DNA of 64,000 bases from Protaetiibacter sp. (GCA_030150265.1 JASLGG010000051.1:108162-172161); one strand, 5' to 3'; shown: positions 43,174 to 52,615, counted from the stretch's first letter. The notes: generated by a model from the sequence alone, not told the origin. A program made the numbers and translations.

Positions 43174-44880
43174 GTGCCGCTGACGACCCGCCGCCTCCCT
43201 CGGATGCTGGTCGCCGTGCTGCTCGGCGCGAGCGTCGCGGCGAGCGCGCTCCCCGCCGCGGCCGCGGTCGACGGGGACACCCCGGGCGGTTCGACGCGAC
43301 CCGCGAGCGTCGCGCTCACCCCCGGCTCGGGGCCCGTTTCGGCGGCGATCGTGGTGCCGTTCACGCTGCCGCCCGGCGCCACGGGCCTCGTCACGGCCGA
43401 CACCCTCGCGCAGACGACCGGATCGTTCGGCATCCTGACGCGCAAGCTCGACGCCGTCGCCGGCACGCCCGTCGCGATCGCACTGGATCCGATGATCCTC
43501 GCCTCGATCCGGGTGCTCGGCGCCTCGGCCCCGCCGTCCGCGACGCAGTGGCTCGCGCGTCTTCAGGCGACCTCGAACGAGGTCTTCCTCCTCGCCTACG
43601 CGGACGCGGACGTGACCGCCGCCGCGCGCACCGGCACGCTCGACGCCCTGCAGCCCACCGGTTTCGACTTCGCCCTCGACCCCGACGACTTCTCCGGCGG
43701 ACCGGCCGAGACGCCCGGCGCCTCCGCGACCGCCGAGCCGGATCCCGCGGCGAAGCCCCCGTATCCGACGACGGAGGAGCTGCTCGCCTGGTCCTCGACG
43801 CTCCCGCGCATCGCCTGGCCGAGCGGCGCGCTCGGCGACGACGACCTCGCGGCACTCGCGGCGGCGGGCTTCGCCGACGTGCTGGTCTCCTCGGCGGCGG
43901 TCGGCGACCCGGTGTCCCCGCTCGTGACGCTCGATGGCATCCAGGGGATCGCGGCCGACTCGACGCTCTCGAAGCTGCTGACCTCCGCGGCGGACGCCGC
44001 CGCACCGCCGGTGCGCGCCGCCGCGCTCGATGCGCTCGACGCGGCGCTCGCGGCCGAGACGGCCGGTCACCCCGGCCGCGGGGTCGTGCTCGCCCTCGGC
44101 GACGATCGCACGGCGGGCCTTCCCGGCCTCGCGGATGCGATCGGCCGGCTCGAGGCGAGCGCCGCGGCGCAGCTCGTGCCGCTCCGCGACATCCTCACCG
44201 CCACCCCCGTGCCCGCACAGCTCGGCGACGGCACCGCGACCGCGGACCGCGATGCCGCGTTCACGGCGATCGCCCGCGACGCGAGCTCGGAGACCGACTT
44301 CTCGAGCGTGCTGCAGGACCCGGCCCAGCTGCTCGACCCGCGTCGCCTCGCCCGCATCTCGCTCTACTCGCTCTCCTGGGAGGCGGATGCCACGGGCTGG
44401 GCGAACGCGGTCGACGCCTTCCGCACGCGCTCCGGCGAGATCCTCTCCTCGGTGCGGATCGAGCGAGGCAGCGACGTGGCCCTGCTCGCCCGGAACGCCA
44501 ACGTCAAGGTGCAGGTGAGCAACGCGCTCGGCCTCCCGGTGACGGTGGAGGTCGCCATCGACCCCCTGAGCCCGATCCTTCGGGCGGGCGACCCGGTCGA
44601 GCTCACCATCGAGCCCGAGTCGACCAGCACCACGCAGCTGCCGGTCGAGGCGATCGCGAACGGCGACGCGACCGTGCAGATCACGCTCACGAGCCCGAGC
44701 GGGGTGCCGATCGACTCCTCGAACGGACGCGTGACGGTGCGCGCGGAGTGGGAGGGCATCGGAACCCTCGCGGTGTTCGTGGTGCTCGCGCTGGTGTTCG
44801 CGGCAGGTCTCCTACGGCTCGTGATCACGCGGCGCCGAGCGCACGCCCATCCCGCGGATGCCCCCGAGGGCGATGGCTGA
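43174..44880 (+). CDS. Secreted protein of the actinobacterial DUF6049 type
   Basis: 568 residues from GTG 43174, with a signal peptide (LVAVLLGASVAASALPAAAA), a large alanine-rich extracellular domain, a region near residues 470-530 with beta-sandwich-like repeats (VQVSNALGLPVTV, GDPVELTIEPES), a C-terminal membrane helix (LAVFVVLALVFAAGLLRLVI) and a short charged tail. Its position between pcnA and murJ matches Rv3909 of mycobacteria, which suggests a cell-envelope role. Function unknown. Confidence 0.75.
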   Translation: MPLTTRRLPRMLVAVLLGASVAASALPAAAAVDGDTPGGSTRPASVALTPGSGPVSAAIVVPFTLPPGATGLVTADTLAQTTGSFGILTRKLDAVAGTPVAIALDPMILASIRVLGASAPPSATQWLARLQATSNEVFLLAYADADVTAAARTGTLDALQPTGFDFALDPDDFSGGPAETPGASATAEPDPAAKPPYPTTEELLAWSSTLPRIAWPSGALGDDDLAALAAAGFADVLVSSAAVGDPVSPLVTLDGIQGIAADSTLSKLLTSAADAAAPPVRAAALDALDAALAAETAGHPGRGVVLALGDDRTAGLPGLADAIGRLEASAAAQLVPLRDILTATPVPAQLGDGTATADRDAAFTAIARDASSETDFSSVLQDPAQLLDPRRLARISLYSLSWEADATGWANAVDAFRTRSGEILSSVRIERGSDVALLARNANVKVQVSNALGLPVTVEVAIDPLSPILRAGDPVELTIEPESTSTTQLPVEAIANGDATVQITLTSPSGVPIDSSNGRVTVRAEWEGIGTLAVFVVLALVFAAGLLRLVITRRRAHAHPADAPEGDG

Positions 44881-46522
44881 GGCCGCGCCGCGCGACCGCA
44901 TCGGACGCGCGAGCGCCATGATCGCCTCCGGCACCCTCGTGTCGCGGGCGCTCGGCTTCGTGAACGCCGCGGTCCTGGTCTGGGTCATCGGCGTCCAGAA
45001 CCCCGCCGCCAACGCCTTCTCGATCGCCAACACCCTGCCGACCAACATCTACGCGCTCATCGCCGGGGGACTCACGAGCGCCGTGATCGTGCCCCAGATC
45101 GTGCGCGCCGCCGCCCACACGGACGGCGGCCAGGCCTTCGTGAGCAAGCTGCTCACCCTGAGCGCCACGGCGCTGCTCGGCATCGGTGCGCTCGTGACGC
45201 TCTGCGCACCGCTGCTGATCGCGCTCTACTCGACCTCGGCTGTGAACGGCTCGCTCGGCGCATCCGGCTTCGCGCTCGCGATCGCCTTCGCGTACTGGTG
45301 CCTCCCGCAGGTCTTCTTCTACGCGCTGTACGCCGTGCTCGGCGAGGTGCTCAACGCGCGCGGCGTGTTCGGGCCGTTCACCTGGGCGCCCGTCGCCAAC
45401 AACGTCGTGATGATCTCCTCCCTGCTGGTCTTCGCCGGGATCTGGGGCGTCGATCCCGCCCACCGCGTCGCCGGGGAGTGGTCGACAGGGCAGATCGCGC
45501 TGCTCGGCGGCGGCGCGACCCTCGGCATCGTCGTGCAGGCTCTCGTGCTCGTCGCGTTCTGGCCGCGCACCGGGCTGCGCTTCCGGCCCGACTTCCGCTG
45601 GCGAGGCGTCGGACTGGGCGCCACGGGCCGCGCCGCGGGCTGGACGTTCGGCATGATCGTCATCACCCAGGTGTCGATCGCCGTCCAGACCAACGTCGCG
45701 AGCCTCGCGGGCAAGCACGACCCCTCCATCGCCGTGCTCAACATCGCGTGGCTGCTGTTCATGCTGCCGCACTCGATCCTCACGATCTCGGTCGCGACGC
45801 CGTTCTTCACCCGGATGAGCGCCCATGCCCGGGCCGGCGACCTCGGCAGCCTGCGCGACGACCTCTCGAGCAGCCTGCGCACCATCCTGCTGCTCGTGGT
45901 GGGCGGCGGTGCGGCGGTCGCCGCGGCCGCGATGCCCCTCGCGGCGTTCTTCGACGCCGACCCCGCGAGCGTCGTGGGCATCTCGTCGGTGCTGCTCGCC
46001 TATCTCGTCGGCCTCGTGCCGTTCTCGGCGATGTTCGTGCTGCAGCGCGCCTTCTTCTCCCTCGCCGACACCCGCACGCCCTTCTTCATCCAGCTGGTGC
46101 AGGGCGCGACGGCGGTGGGCGCCCTCATCATGGTCGCGGTCATGGTGGCGCCGGCTCGGCCGGATCTCGTCGGCGTCGCGGTCGCGGCATGCACGACGCT
46201 CGCGAGCATCGTGCAGGTCGTCCTGCTCGCGCTCGTGCTGCGCCGCAGGCTCTCCGGCATCGACGGGCGGCGGGTGGCCGCGCGGCTGCTGCTCTTCCTC
46301 GCCTCCGCGATCGTCGCGATCGCGGCCGGGGTGGGGGTGCTCGCGCTGCTCGGCGGGTTCTCGGGCGGGTTCGCCGTCGCCGGCCGCGGATCGGCGTTCG
46401 TCTCGATCGTGCTGGTGGGCGGCACGGTGCTCGTCGTCTACGCGCTCGCCCTGCTCGCGGCGCGCGTGCCCGAGGCCCGGGCCGGGCTCGCTCCGCTTCG
46501 CCGCGTCATCGGCCGTCGCTGA
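44873..46522 (+). CDS. murJ: Lipid II flippase
   Basis: A 549-residue multispanning MOP/MurJ-family protein with ~14 hydrophobic segments, which flips lipid II across the membrane for cell-wall synthesis. Family landmarks include ASGTLVSRALGF and SIANTLPTNIYALIAGG. The ATG at 44873 overlaps the end of the previous gene; ATG 44858 is also possible. No pseudokinase extension (as in mycobacterial MviN) is visible. Confidence 0.88.
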   Translation: MAEAAPRDRIGRASAMIASGTLVSRALGFVNAAVLVWVIGVQNPAANAFSIANTLPTNIYALIAGGLTSAVIVPQIVRAAAHTDGGQAFVSKLLTLSATALLGIGALVTLCAPLLIALYSTSAVNGSLGASGFALAIAFAYWCLPQVFFYALYAVLGEVLNARGVFGPFTWAPVANNVVMISSLLVFAGIWGVDPAHRVAGEWSTGQIALLGGGATLGIVVQALVLVAFWPRTGLRFRPDFRWRGVGLGATGRAAGWTFGMIVITQVSIAVQTNVASLAGKHDPSIAVLNIAWLLFMLPHSILTISVATPFFTRMSAHARAGDLGSLRDDLSSSLRTILLLVVGGGAAVAAAAMPLAAFFDADPASVVGISSVLLAYLVGLVPFSAMFVLQRAFFSLADTRTPFFIQLVQGATAVGALIMVAVMVAPARPDLVGVAVAACTTLASIVQVVLLALVLRRRLSGIDGRRVAARLLLFLASAIVAIAAGVGVLALLGGFSGGFAVAGRGSAFVSIVLVGGTVLVVYALALLAARVPEARAGLAPLRRVIGRR

Positions 46523-46559
46523 CCGCGCCGGGCGCCCGGGGCGAGGAATGCCGCCGACC

Positions 46560-46565
46560 TAGGAT
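46560..46565 (+). promoter_or_regulatory. Candidate -10 element for trxB
   Basis: TAGGAT (TANNNT) 37 bp before the trxB GTG, with AGGAG at 46591-46595. Confidence 0.4.
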
Positions 46566-46602
46566 GTGTTGTACTTCGCGACCCGTCGACAGGAGAACCT
46601 CG

Positions 46603-47556
46603 GTGCGCCAGCTCATCATCATCGGCTCCGGCCCAGCCGGCTACACGGCCGCGATCTATGCGGCCCGCGCCAACCTGCAGCCGCTCGTCATCGCGAGCTC
46701 TGTCGAGTTCGGCGGCGAGCTCATGAAGACCACCGAGGTGGAGAACTTCCCCGGCTTCCCCGAGGGGATCATGGGCCCCGACCTCATGACGCGGATGCAG
46801 GAGCAGGCCGAGCGCTTCGGCGCGGAGATCGTCTACGACGACGTGGTGTCGCTCGAGCTCGCCGGCCCGGTCAAGCGCGTCACCCTCGGCTCGGGGGAGG
46901 TGCACGAGGCGCAGGCCGTGATCTACGCGACGGGCTCCGCGTACCGCAAGCTGGGTCTCGCCGACGAGGCGCGCCTCTCCGGATACGGGGTCTCGTGGTG
47001 CGCCACGTGCGACGGCGCCTTCTTCCGCCAGAAGAAGGTCGCGGTGGTGGGCGGAGGCGACTCGGCGCTCGAGGAGGCAACCTTCCTCACCCGCTTCGCC
47101 GACGTGGTGTACCTCGTGCACCGTCGCGACTCCTTCCGCGCCTCCGTCGCGATGCAGGAGCGCGCGTTCGCCGACCCCAAGATCCAGGTGATCTGGAACA
47201 GCGAGGTCGCGCACATCTACGGCGACGAGAAGGTCGCGGGCATCGGGATCGTCGACACCGTCGACGGCAGCGAGACCACCCTCGACGTGCAGGGCCTGTT
47301 CGTGGCGATCGGCGCCGACCCGCGCACCCACCTCGTGCACGGACAGCTCGAGCTCGCCCCCGAGGGCACCATCGCGGTCGAGGGCCGCAGCTCGCGCACG
47401 AGCCTGCCGGGCGTCTTCGCCGCGGGCGACGTGGTCGACCCCACCTACAAGCAGGCCGCGACGGCCGCCGGCTCCGGTGTCGTGGCGGCCCTCGACGCCG
47501 AGCACTACCTGGCCGAGATCGCGGATGCGGCGAAGGCCGTGCCGCTGGCCGTCTGA
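46603..47556 (+). CDS. trxB: Thioredoxin reductase
   Basis: A 317-residue FAD/NADPH enzyme: GSGPAGY at residues 8-14 (FAD), redox-active CATC at Cys133-Cys136, NADPH-binding GGGDSALEEA, and C-terminal FAAGDVVDP. It starts at GTG 46603 after AGGAG. Reduces thioredoxin (next gene, 41 bp downstream) with NADPH. Confidence 0.96.
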   Translation: MRQLIIIGSGPAGYTAAIYAARANLQPLVIASSVEFGGELMKTTEVENFPGFPEGIMGPDLMTRMQEQAERFGAEIVYDDVVSLELAGPVKRVTLGSGEVHEAQAVIYATGSAYRKLGLADEARLSGYGVSWCATCDGAFFRQKKVAVVGGGDSALEEATFLTRFADVVYLVHRRDSFRASVAMQERAFADPKIQVIWNSEVAHIYGDEKVAGIGIVDTVDGSETTLDVQGLFVAIGADPRTHLVHGQLELAPEGTIAVEGRSSRTSLPGVFAAGDVVDPTYKQAATAAGSGVVAALDAEHYLAEIADAAKAVPLAV

Positions 47557-47597
47557 TCGTCCTCCACCACCGAAAGTCCCACCGAAAGGATTCGCGC

Positions 47598-47921
47598 ATG
47601 TCCACCAAGGCCGTCACCGACGCCACGTTCGCAGATGAGGTGCTCGCCTCCGAGAAGCCGATCATGGTCGACTTCTGGGCGACCTGGTGCGGCCCGTGCC
47701 GTGCCGTCTCGCCCATCCTCGACAAGATCGCCGAGGAGAACGCCGACAAGATCTCGATCGTGAAGCTCGACGTCGACGACAACCCCGAGACCGCCATGAA
47801 GTACGGCATCACCTCGATCCCGTCGATGTACGTCTTCCAGAACGGCGAGGTCGTCAAGCGCGTCGTCGGCGCGAAGCCGAAGCCCGCGCTCGAGGCGGAT
47901 CTCGCCGAGTTCCTCGCCTGA
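47598..47921 (+). CDS. trxA: Thioredoxin
   Basis: A 107-residue thioredoxin with active-site WCGPC (Cys31, Cys34), cis-proline SIPSM, and standard length. It is co-transcribed with trxB and followed by a terminator. Confidence 0.97.
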   Translation: MSTKAVTDATFADEVLASEKPIMVDFWATWCGPCRAVSPILDKIAEENADKISIVKLDVDDNPETAMKYGITSIPSMYVFQNGEVVKRVVGAKPKPALEADLAEFLA

Positions 47922-47936
47922 GCCACTTCGCTCTCC

Positions 47937-47970
47937 GCGGCCCCCGCTCCCCCGTCGGAGCGGGGGCCGC
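47937..47970 (+). terminator. Terminator of trxB-trxA
   Basis: A 14-bp perfect stem (GCGGCCCCCGCTCC and its complement) with a 6-nt loop, 15 bp after the trxA stop; no T-run but very GC-rich. Confidence 0.75.
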
Positions 47971-48017
47971 GTCGTTCGTGCGGTTACCCTGGTAGGCACC
48001 GATCGAACGGACACGTC

Positions 48018-49319
48018 ATGCAGGACACCCAGGGCACCAACCTCGATCCGTGGTACGGCCACTACGCCGAGCGCACGGCCGGACTCGCCGCATCCGAGGT
48101 GCGAGCTCTCTTCGCCGTCGCGAGCCGGCCCGAGGTGGTCTCGCTCGCCGGCGGCATGCCCTACGTGTCAGCGCTCCCCCGCGAGCTCATCGAGACCGCG
48201 GTGCTGCGCGCGGTCGACGAGCAGGGCCCCGTCGCGCTCCAGTACGGATCGGGGCAGGGAACGCCCCGGCTGCGGGAGCAGATCCTCGAGGTGATGGCGC
48301 TCGAGGGCATCCACGGCTCGGTGGACGACGTCGTCGTCACCACGGGGTCACAGCACGCGCTCGAGCTCCTCGCCAAGCTCTTCCTCGATCCGGGCGACGT
48401 CGTGATCGCCGAGGGCCCGAGCTACGTCACCGCCATCACGGTGTTCCGCTCCTTCCAGGCGGAGATCGTGCACGTGCCGATGGACGAGCAGGGCATGAAC
48501 CCGCAGGCGCTGCGCGAGACGATCGCGGCGGTGACGGCGGCCGGCAAGCGCATCAAGTTCCTCTACACGATCCCGAGCTTCCAGAACCCGACGGGCGTCA
48601 CCCTCAGCTGGGAGCGCCGGGTGGAGATCCTCGAGATCGCTCGCTCGAGCGAGATCCTCGTGCTCGAGGACAACCCCTACGGGCTGCTGTACTTCGACCA
48701 GGCGCCGCCGCCCGCGATCCGCTCGATCGACTCCGACGGCGTGGTCTACCTCGGCACCTTCTCGAAGACGCTGGCTCCCGGGCTCCGGGTCGGCTGGGCG
48801 ATCGCACCGCACGCGATCCGCGAGAAGCTCGTGCTCGCCAACGAGGCCGCGGTGCTCTCGCCCTCCTCCTTCTCGCAGATCGTGATCTCCGAGTACATGG
48901 AGACCGCCGACTGGCGTGGCCAGATCGACACCTTCCGCGGGGTCTACCGCGAACGGCGCGACGCGATGCTCGGCGCGCTCGCCGAGCACTTGCCGAGCAT
49001 GAGCTGGACGGTGCCGAACGGCGGCTTCTACGTGTGGCTCACGCTGCCCGAGCACCTCGACTCGAAGGCGATGCTGCCCCGGGCGGTCAAGGAGCTCGTC
49101 GCCTACACGCCCGGAACCGCCTTCTATGCGGATGGCAACGGGCGTCGCAACATGCGGCTCTCGTTCTGCTATCCGCAGCCCGACTTCATCCGCGAGGGCA
49201 TCCGCCGCCTCGCGACCGTCGTGAACGGCGAGCTGACCCTGCTCGGCGAGTTCTCGCAGACCTCGCCGCTCCCGGTGGTTCCTGTCGAGCGCGACGTCCT
49301 GCCGCCGTTCGCCGGCTGA
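48018..49319 (+). CDS. PLP-dependent aminotransferase (2-aminoadipate/MocR-like fold type I)
   Basis: A 433-residue aminotransferase of the LysN/ARO8-like group without a DNA-binding domain: VSLAGGMP, TIPSFQNPTGV, and the PLP lysine in GTFSKTLAPGLRVGW. It stands in front of a D-Ala-D-Ala ligase on the same strand with 13 bp between, an actinobacterial neighbourhood next to parB. Substrate not determined. Confidence 0.82.
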   Translation: MQDTQGTNLDPWYGHYAERTAGLAASEVRALFAVASRPEVVSLAGGMPYVSALPRELIETAVLRAVDEQGPVALQYGSGQGTPRLREQILEVMALEGIHGSVDDVVVTTGSQHALELLAKLFLDPGDVVIAEGPSYVTAITVFRSFQAEIVHVPMDEQGMNPQALRETIAAVTAAGKRIKFLYTIPSFQNPTGVTLSWERRVEILEIARSSEILVLEDNPYGLLYFDQAPPPAIRSIDSDGVVYLGTFSKTLAPGLRVGWAIAPHAIREKLVLANEAAVLSPSSFSQIVISEYMETADWRGQIDTFRGVYRERRDAMLGALAEHLPSMSWTVPNGGFYVWLTLPEHLDSKAMLPRAVKELVAYTPGTAFYADGNGRRNMRLSFCYPQPDFIREGIRRLATVVNGELTLLGEFSQTSPLPVVPVERDVLPPFAG

Positions 49320-49332
49320 TCCGGAGGTTCCC

Positions 49333-50283
49333 GTGAGCGACCCCATCCACATCGTCGTGCTCTCCGGCGGCATCTCGCACGAGCGCGACGTGTCGCTGCG
49401 CTCGGGGAGGCGCGTCGCCGACGCGCTCACCGGCCACGGCGCCCGCGTGGAGCTGCGCGATCCGGATGCCGCGCTGCTCGCCTACCTGCGCGAGCACCGC
49501 CCGGATGTCGTCTGGCCGGCCCTGCACGGCGCGAGCGGCGAGGACGGCGCCCTGCGCAGCCTGCTCGAGTTCCTCGGCATCCCCTTCGTCGGATCGCGGT
49601 CGGGCGCGGCGCGGCTCGCCTGGGACAAGCCCGCCGCGAAGGCCGTGGTCGAGCGCGCCGGGGTGCCGACCCCGCGGTCGATCGCCCTCCCCCGCGACGC
49701 CTTCCGCGAGCTGGGGGCGGATGCGGTGTTCGAGGCGATCGCGGACGAGCTGCCGGTGCCGCTCGTCGTGAAGCCGGCCCGCGGCGGCTCGGCCCAGGGC
49801 GTGACGATCGTCACCGACCGCGGCGACCTGCCACGCGCCATGGTCGACGCCTACACCTACGGCGACGTGGCGCTCGTGGAGCAGTGCATCCGCGGCACGG
49901 AGATCGCGGTCGGCATCATCGACACCGGCGACGGCCCGGTGGCGCTCCCCGCGGTGGAGATCGAGCCGCTCTCGGGCGTGTACAGCTTCGAGGCGCGCTA
50001 CAACGCCGGGGAGACGCGCTTCTACGTGCCCGCGCGCCTCTCGCCGGAGGTCGCCGAGCGCGCCGCCGAGACGGCTCTCGCGGCGCACCGCGCCCTCGGG
50101 ATGCGCCACATCTCGCGCGTCGACCTCATCGTCGACGGCTCCGGCACGCCGTGGTTCCTCGAGGCGAACGTGCTGCCCGGACTCACCGAGACCTCGCTGC
50201 TCCCCCAGGCGCTCGAAGCCGCGGGCCACGACCTCGGCTGGGTCTACGCCTCTCTCGCCGCCGACGCCCGCCAGAACCCTTAA
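49333..50283 (+). CDS. D-alanine--D-alanine ligase
   Basis: A 316-residue ATP-grasp enzyme: SGGISHERDVSL at the N-terminus, VVKPARGGSAQGV in the ATP-grasp loop, and SRVDLIVDGSGTPWFLEANVLPGLTETSLLPQA containing the metal ligands. It joins two D-alanines for peptidoglycan, or a related dipeptide. It starts at GTG 49333. This is shorter than typical Ddl (~350); it may be a second paralogue. Confidence 0.85.
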   Translation: MSDPIHIVVLSGGISHERDVSLRSGRRVADALTGHGARVELRDPDAALLAYLREHRPDVVWPALHGASGEDGALRSLLEFLGIPFVGSRSGAARLAWDKPAAKAVVERAGVPTPRSIALPRDAFRELGADAVFEAIADELPVPLVVKPARGGSAQGVTIVTDRGDLPRAMVDAYTYGDVALVEQCIRGTEIAVGIIDTGDGPVALPAVEIEPLSGVYSFEARYNAGETRFYVPARLSPEVAERAAETALAAHRALGMRHISRVDLIVDGSGTPWFLEANVLPGLTETSLLPQALEAAGHDLGWVYASLAADARQNP

Positions 50284-50489
50284 GTTACTTCTGATCAGGG
50301 ATTTTGCCGTTAGCCATGCCCGGGCGGTGCTGGTTACGATACGCGCCTGCGGCGCTACTCAACCAGCGGGAGGGTGAGCTGGGCACCCTCACCGAGGGCA
50401 AGCCGGATGGCTGCTCGCTCGCGAGGACTCGACATGGTTGTCGCGGGACACCGCCGACCCAGCCGACCGCCGAGAGGAGACCGGAGAGG
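50284..50489. other. Intergenic region between ddl-like gene and parB
   Basis: Contains repeat copy R1 and, just downstream, a 7-bp hairpin (50370-50390: GAGGGTG paired with CACCCTC) that could terminate the ligase transcript. No gene recognised. Confidence 0.5.
50330..50366 (+). repeat. 37-bp palindromic repeat, copy R1
   Basis: An imperfect palindrome with terminal CTGGTT/AACCAG, the constant CGATAC and TACTCAACCAG blocks, and inner stem GCGCC/GGCGC around TGC. It is the only copy not flanking the GIY-YIG gene. Confidence 0.8.
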
Positions 50490-51443
50490 TCAGCCGCCGA
50501 ACGGGTCCTGGCCGAGCTCCGCGAGGATGCGGTTGAGGTCGCCGATCGTCGCGAAGTCGATGACGATGGTGCCCTTGCTCGCCCCGAGGCTGATCTTCAC
50601 GCGGGTGTCGAGCCGGTCACCCAGGCGCTCGGCGATCTCGGCGAGGTGATCCTGCCGCTTGCCGGCGGCCGGCTTCGCCGTCTTCTTCGGCTTGCCTTCG
50701 GCGACCGCAGCCGCCGCCTCGGCGGCGCGCACCGAGAGCTCCTCGTTGACGATTTTGTCCGCCAGCCGCTCCATGGCGGCCTCGTCGCCGACCGAGAGGA
50801 TGGCACGGGCGTGCCCGGCGCTGAGGACTCCCGCGGCGACTTTGCGCTGCACCGTCTGGGGCAGCCGGAGCAGCCGGAGGGTGTTGGTGATCTGGGGACG
50901 CGACCGCCCGATCCGCTCGGCGAGCTGCTCCTGGGTGATGCCGAAGTCCTCGAGGAGCTGCTTGTAGGCGGATGCCTCCTCGAGCGGGTTGAGCTCGGCG
51001 CGGTGGAGGTTCTCGAGCAGCGCATCGCGCAACATGGCGTCGTCGTCGGTGTTGCGAACGACCGCGGGAATGGCGACGAGTCCGGCGGCCTTCGACGCCC
51101 TGAGGCGCCGCTCCCCCATGATGAGCTCGTACTGGGGCTCCCCTGCACGCGCACCGGGACGCGGGCGGACGACGATGGGCTGCAGCACGCCGAACTCGCG
51201 CACCGACACGATGAGCTCGTCGAGCTCCTCCTGACGGAACTCGTGCCGGGGCTGCTGCGGGTTGGGGACGATGTCGTCGGGCGAGATGCTCGCGAGCCGC
51301 GCTCCCGGAACGGCGACGAGACCCTCGGGCGCCTCGTCGGACGCGGGGAAGAACACGTCGACGGGCCGCTCGGTGTGCTCGTCGGAGGTGGGGATCAGGG
51401 CACCGATGCCCCGACCGAGTCCGGTGCGCTTGGGAGCGGCCAT
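50490..51443 (-). CDS. parB: Chromosome partitioning protein ParB
   Basis: A 317-residue ParB that loads at parS sites and slides as a CTP-dependent clamp: N-terminal GLGRGIGALI (residues 8-17), the nucleotide-binding phrase NPQQPRHEF, GERRLRASKAAGL, and the HTH region ITQEQLAERIGRSRPQITN. The ATG at 51443 overlaps the parA stop by one base. Three perfect parS sites are in the window (52359, 53156, 53825). Confidence 0.96.
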   Translation of the reverse strand: MAAPKRTGLGRGIGALIPTSDEHTERPVDVFFPASDEAPEGLVAVPGARLASISPDDIVPNPQQPRHEFRQEELDELIVSVREFGVLQPIVVRPRPGARAGEPQYELIMGERRLRASKAAGLVAIPAVVRNTDDDAMLRDALLENLHRAELNPLEEASAYKQLLEDFGITQEQLAERIGRSRPQITNTLRLLRLPQTVQRKVAAGVLSAGHARAILSVGDEAAMERLADKIVNEELSVRAAEAAAAVAEGKPKKTAKPAAGKRQDHLAEIAERLGDRLDTRVKISLGASKGTIVIDFATIGDLNRILAELGQDPFGG

Positions 51444-52345
51444 CAGTTGTCCTCCTTCTTCGCACCGCGCCGGGCGATCTCGGCTGCCGCTTCGCGATAC
51501 GACAGGGAACCCGGCGAGTTGAGGTCGTAGCTGATGACGCTCTGCCCGTAGCTCGGTGCCTCCGAGATGCGGACGGATCGCGGAATCAGGGTGTCGAGCA
51601 CCTCGTTCGGGAAGTGCTCGCGCACCTCCTCCACGACCTGTTGGGCGAGGTTGGTGCGCGAGTCGTACATCGTCAGCAGGATCGTGGAGACGGCGAGCTC
51701 GGGATTGAGGTGCCGCTCGATGAGCTTGATGTTGTTGAGCAGCTGCGACAGCCCCTCGAGCGCGTAGTACTCGCACTGGATCGGGATGAGCACCTCGCGT
51801 GCCGCGACGAAGGCGTTGATGGTGAGAAGCCCGAGGGATGGCGGGCAGTCGATGAACACGTAGTGCGGCGGCGCGTCGCTCTCGGCCGCATAGGTCTCGA
51901 GCGCGGAGCGCAGACGCTGCTCGCGCGCGACCATCGAGACCAGCTCGATCTCGGCGCCCGCGAGGTGGATGGTCGCCGGGATGCAGTCCAGACCCTCGAA
52001 CTCCGGGCTCGACTGGACCACGTCCCTCATCGGCACATCGTTGACGATGACGTCGTAGACGCTCGGGGTCTCGGACCGGTGCTCGACACCGAGCGCGGTG
52101 GAGGCGTTCCCCTGGGGATCGAGGTCGATGACGAGCACGCGAGCGCCGGCCTGGGCGAGGGCCGCAGCGAGGTTCACCGCCGTCGTGGTCTTGCCGACGC
52201 CGCCCTTCTGGTTGGCCACGGTGAAGACACGGGTGTGCTCGGGAATGGGGAACGCCTCGGTCGCGAGGGCCATGCGGCGGCGCGTGATCTCGGCGACCTC
52301 GCGCGCGAGCGGCGTCGACGCGTCGAAGGAACTGGGGGTGGACAC
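51443..52345 (-). CDS. parA: Chromosome partitioning ATPase ParA
   Basis: A 300-residue deviant Walker ATPase that moves origin copies: KGGVGKTT (Walker A, residues 47-54) and DLDPQGNAS. I chose GTG 52345 with a good RBS (GAAAGGG upstream). A longer frame back to 52402 would be translated through parS1, and its MFHVKH peptide is just the parS sequence read as protein, so that start is unlikely. Confidence 0.93.
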   Translation of the reverse strand: MSTPSSFDASTPLAREVAEITRRRMALATEAFPIPEHTRVFTVANQKGGVGKTTTAVNLAAALAQAGARVLVIDLDPQGNASTALGVEHRSETPSVYDVIVNDVPMRDVVQSSPEFEGLDCIPATIHLAGAEIELVSMVAREQRLRSALETYAAESDAPPHYVFIDCPPSLGLLTINAFVAAREVLIPIQCEYYALEGLSQLLNNIKLIERHLNPELAVSTILLTMYDSRTNLAQQVVEEVREHFPNEVLDTLIPRSVRISEAPSYGQSVISYDLNSPGSLSYREAAAEIARRGAKKEDN

Positions 52346-52358
52346 GAATCCCTTTCGG

Positions 52359-52374
52359 TGTTTCACGTGAAACA
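52359..52374. other. Perfect parS site 1
   Basis: TGTTTCACGTGAAACA, the consensus 16-bp ParB binding palindrome, 14 bp upstream of the parA GTG. Confidence 0.95.
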
Positions 52375-52461
52375 TCGCGGTCGTCGGACCGCGACTCTCC
52401 ACTGTAAACCAGCCCGTGGACGGGCGGGGGTCCGCCTGGTCGGTCGGGTCGGGTCGAGCGG

Positions 52462-52498
52462 CTGGTTTCGATACGCGCCTGCGGAGCTACTCGACCAA
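52462..52498 (+). repeat. 37-bp palindromic repeat, copy R2
   Basis: Forward orientation. Contains CGATACGCGCC, TACTCGACCA; the inner stem GCGCC/GGAGC has one mismatch. It pairs with R3 as an inverted doublet 80 bp apart. Confidence 0.85.
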
Positions 52499-52578
52499 CG
52501 CGGATCGCGTGTCGATGATCGGGGCGCCCGGCCGGCCCGGCTCGGCCGACTCGGCGCCCGCCCCGCCGCCCCCGCTCG

Positions 52579-52615
52579 CTGGTCGAGTAGCCCGCGCAGC
52601 GGGCGTATCGAGACC
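52579..52615 (-). repeat. 37-bp palindromic repeat, copy R3
   Basis: Reverse orientation. Inner stem GCCCGC/GCGGGC, a compensatory variant of R1; the constant GAGTAG and GTATCGA blocks are unchanged. Confidence 0.88.

Noticed and set aside
50304..51530. 408-codon frame antisense to parB
   Set aside because: Shadow frame without domain, opposed by the well-supported parB gene.
52346..52402. N-terminal extension of ParA containing MFHVKH
   Set aside because: The peptide is the parS palindrome read as protein; GTG 52345 has a proper ribosome binding site and conserved sequence follows it.
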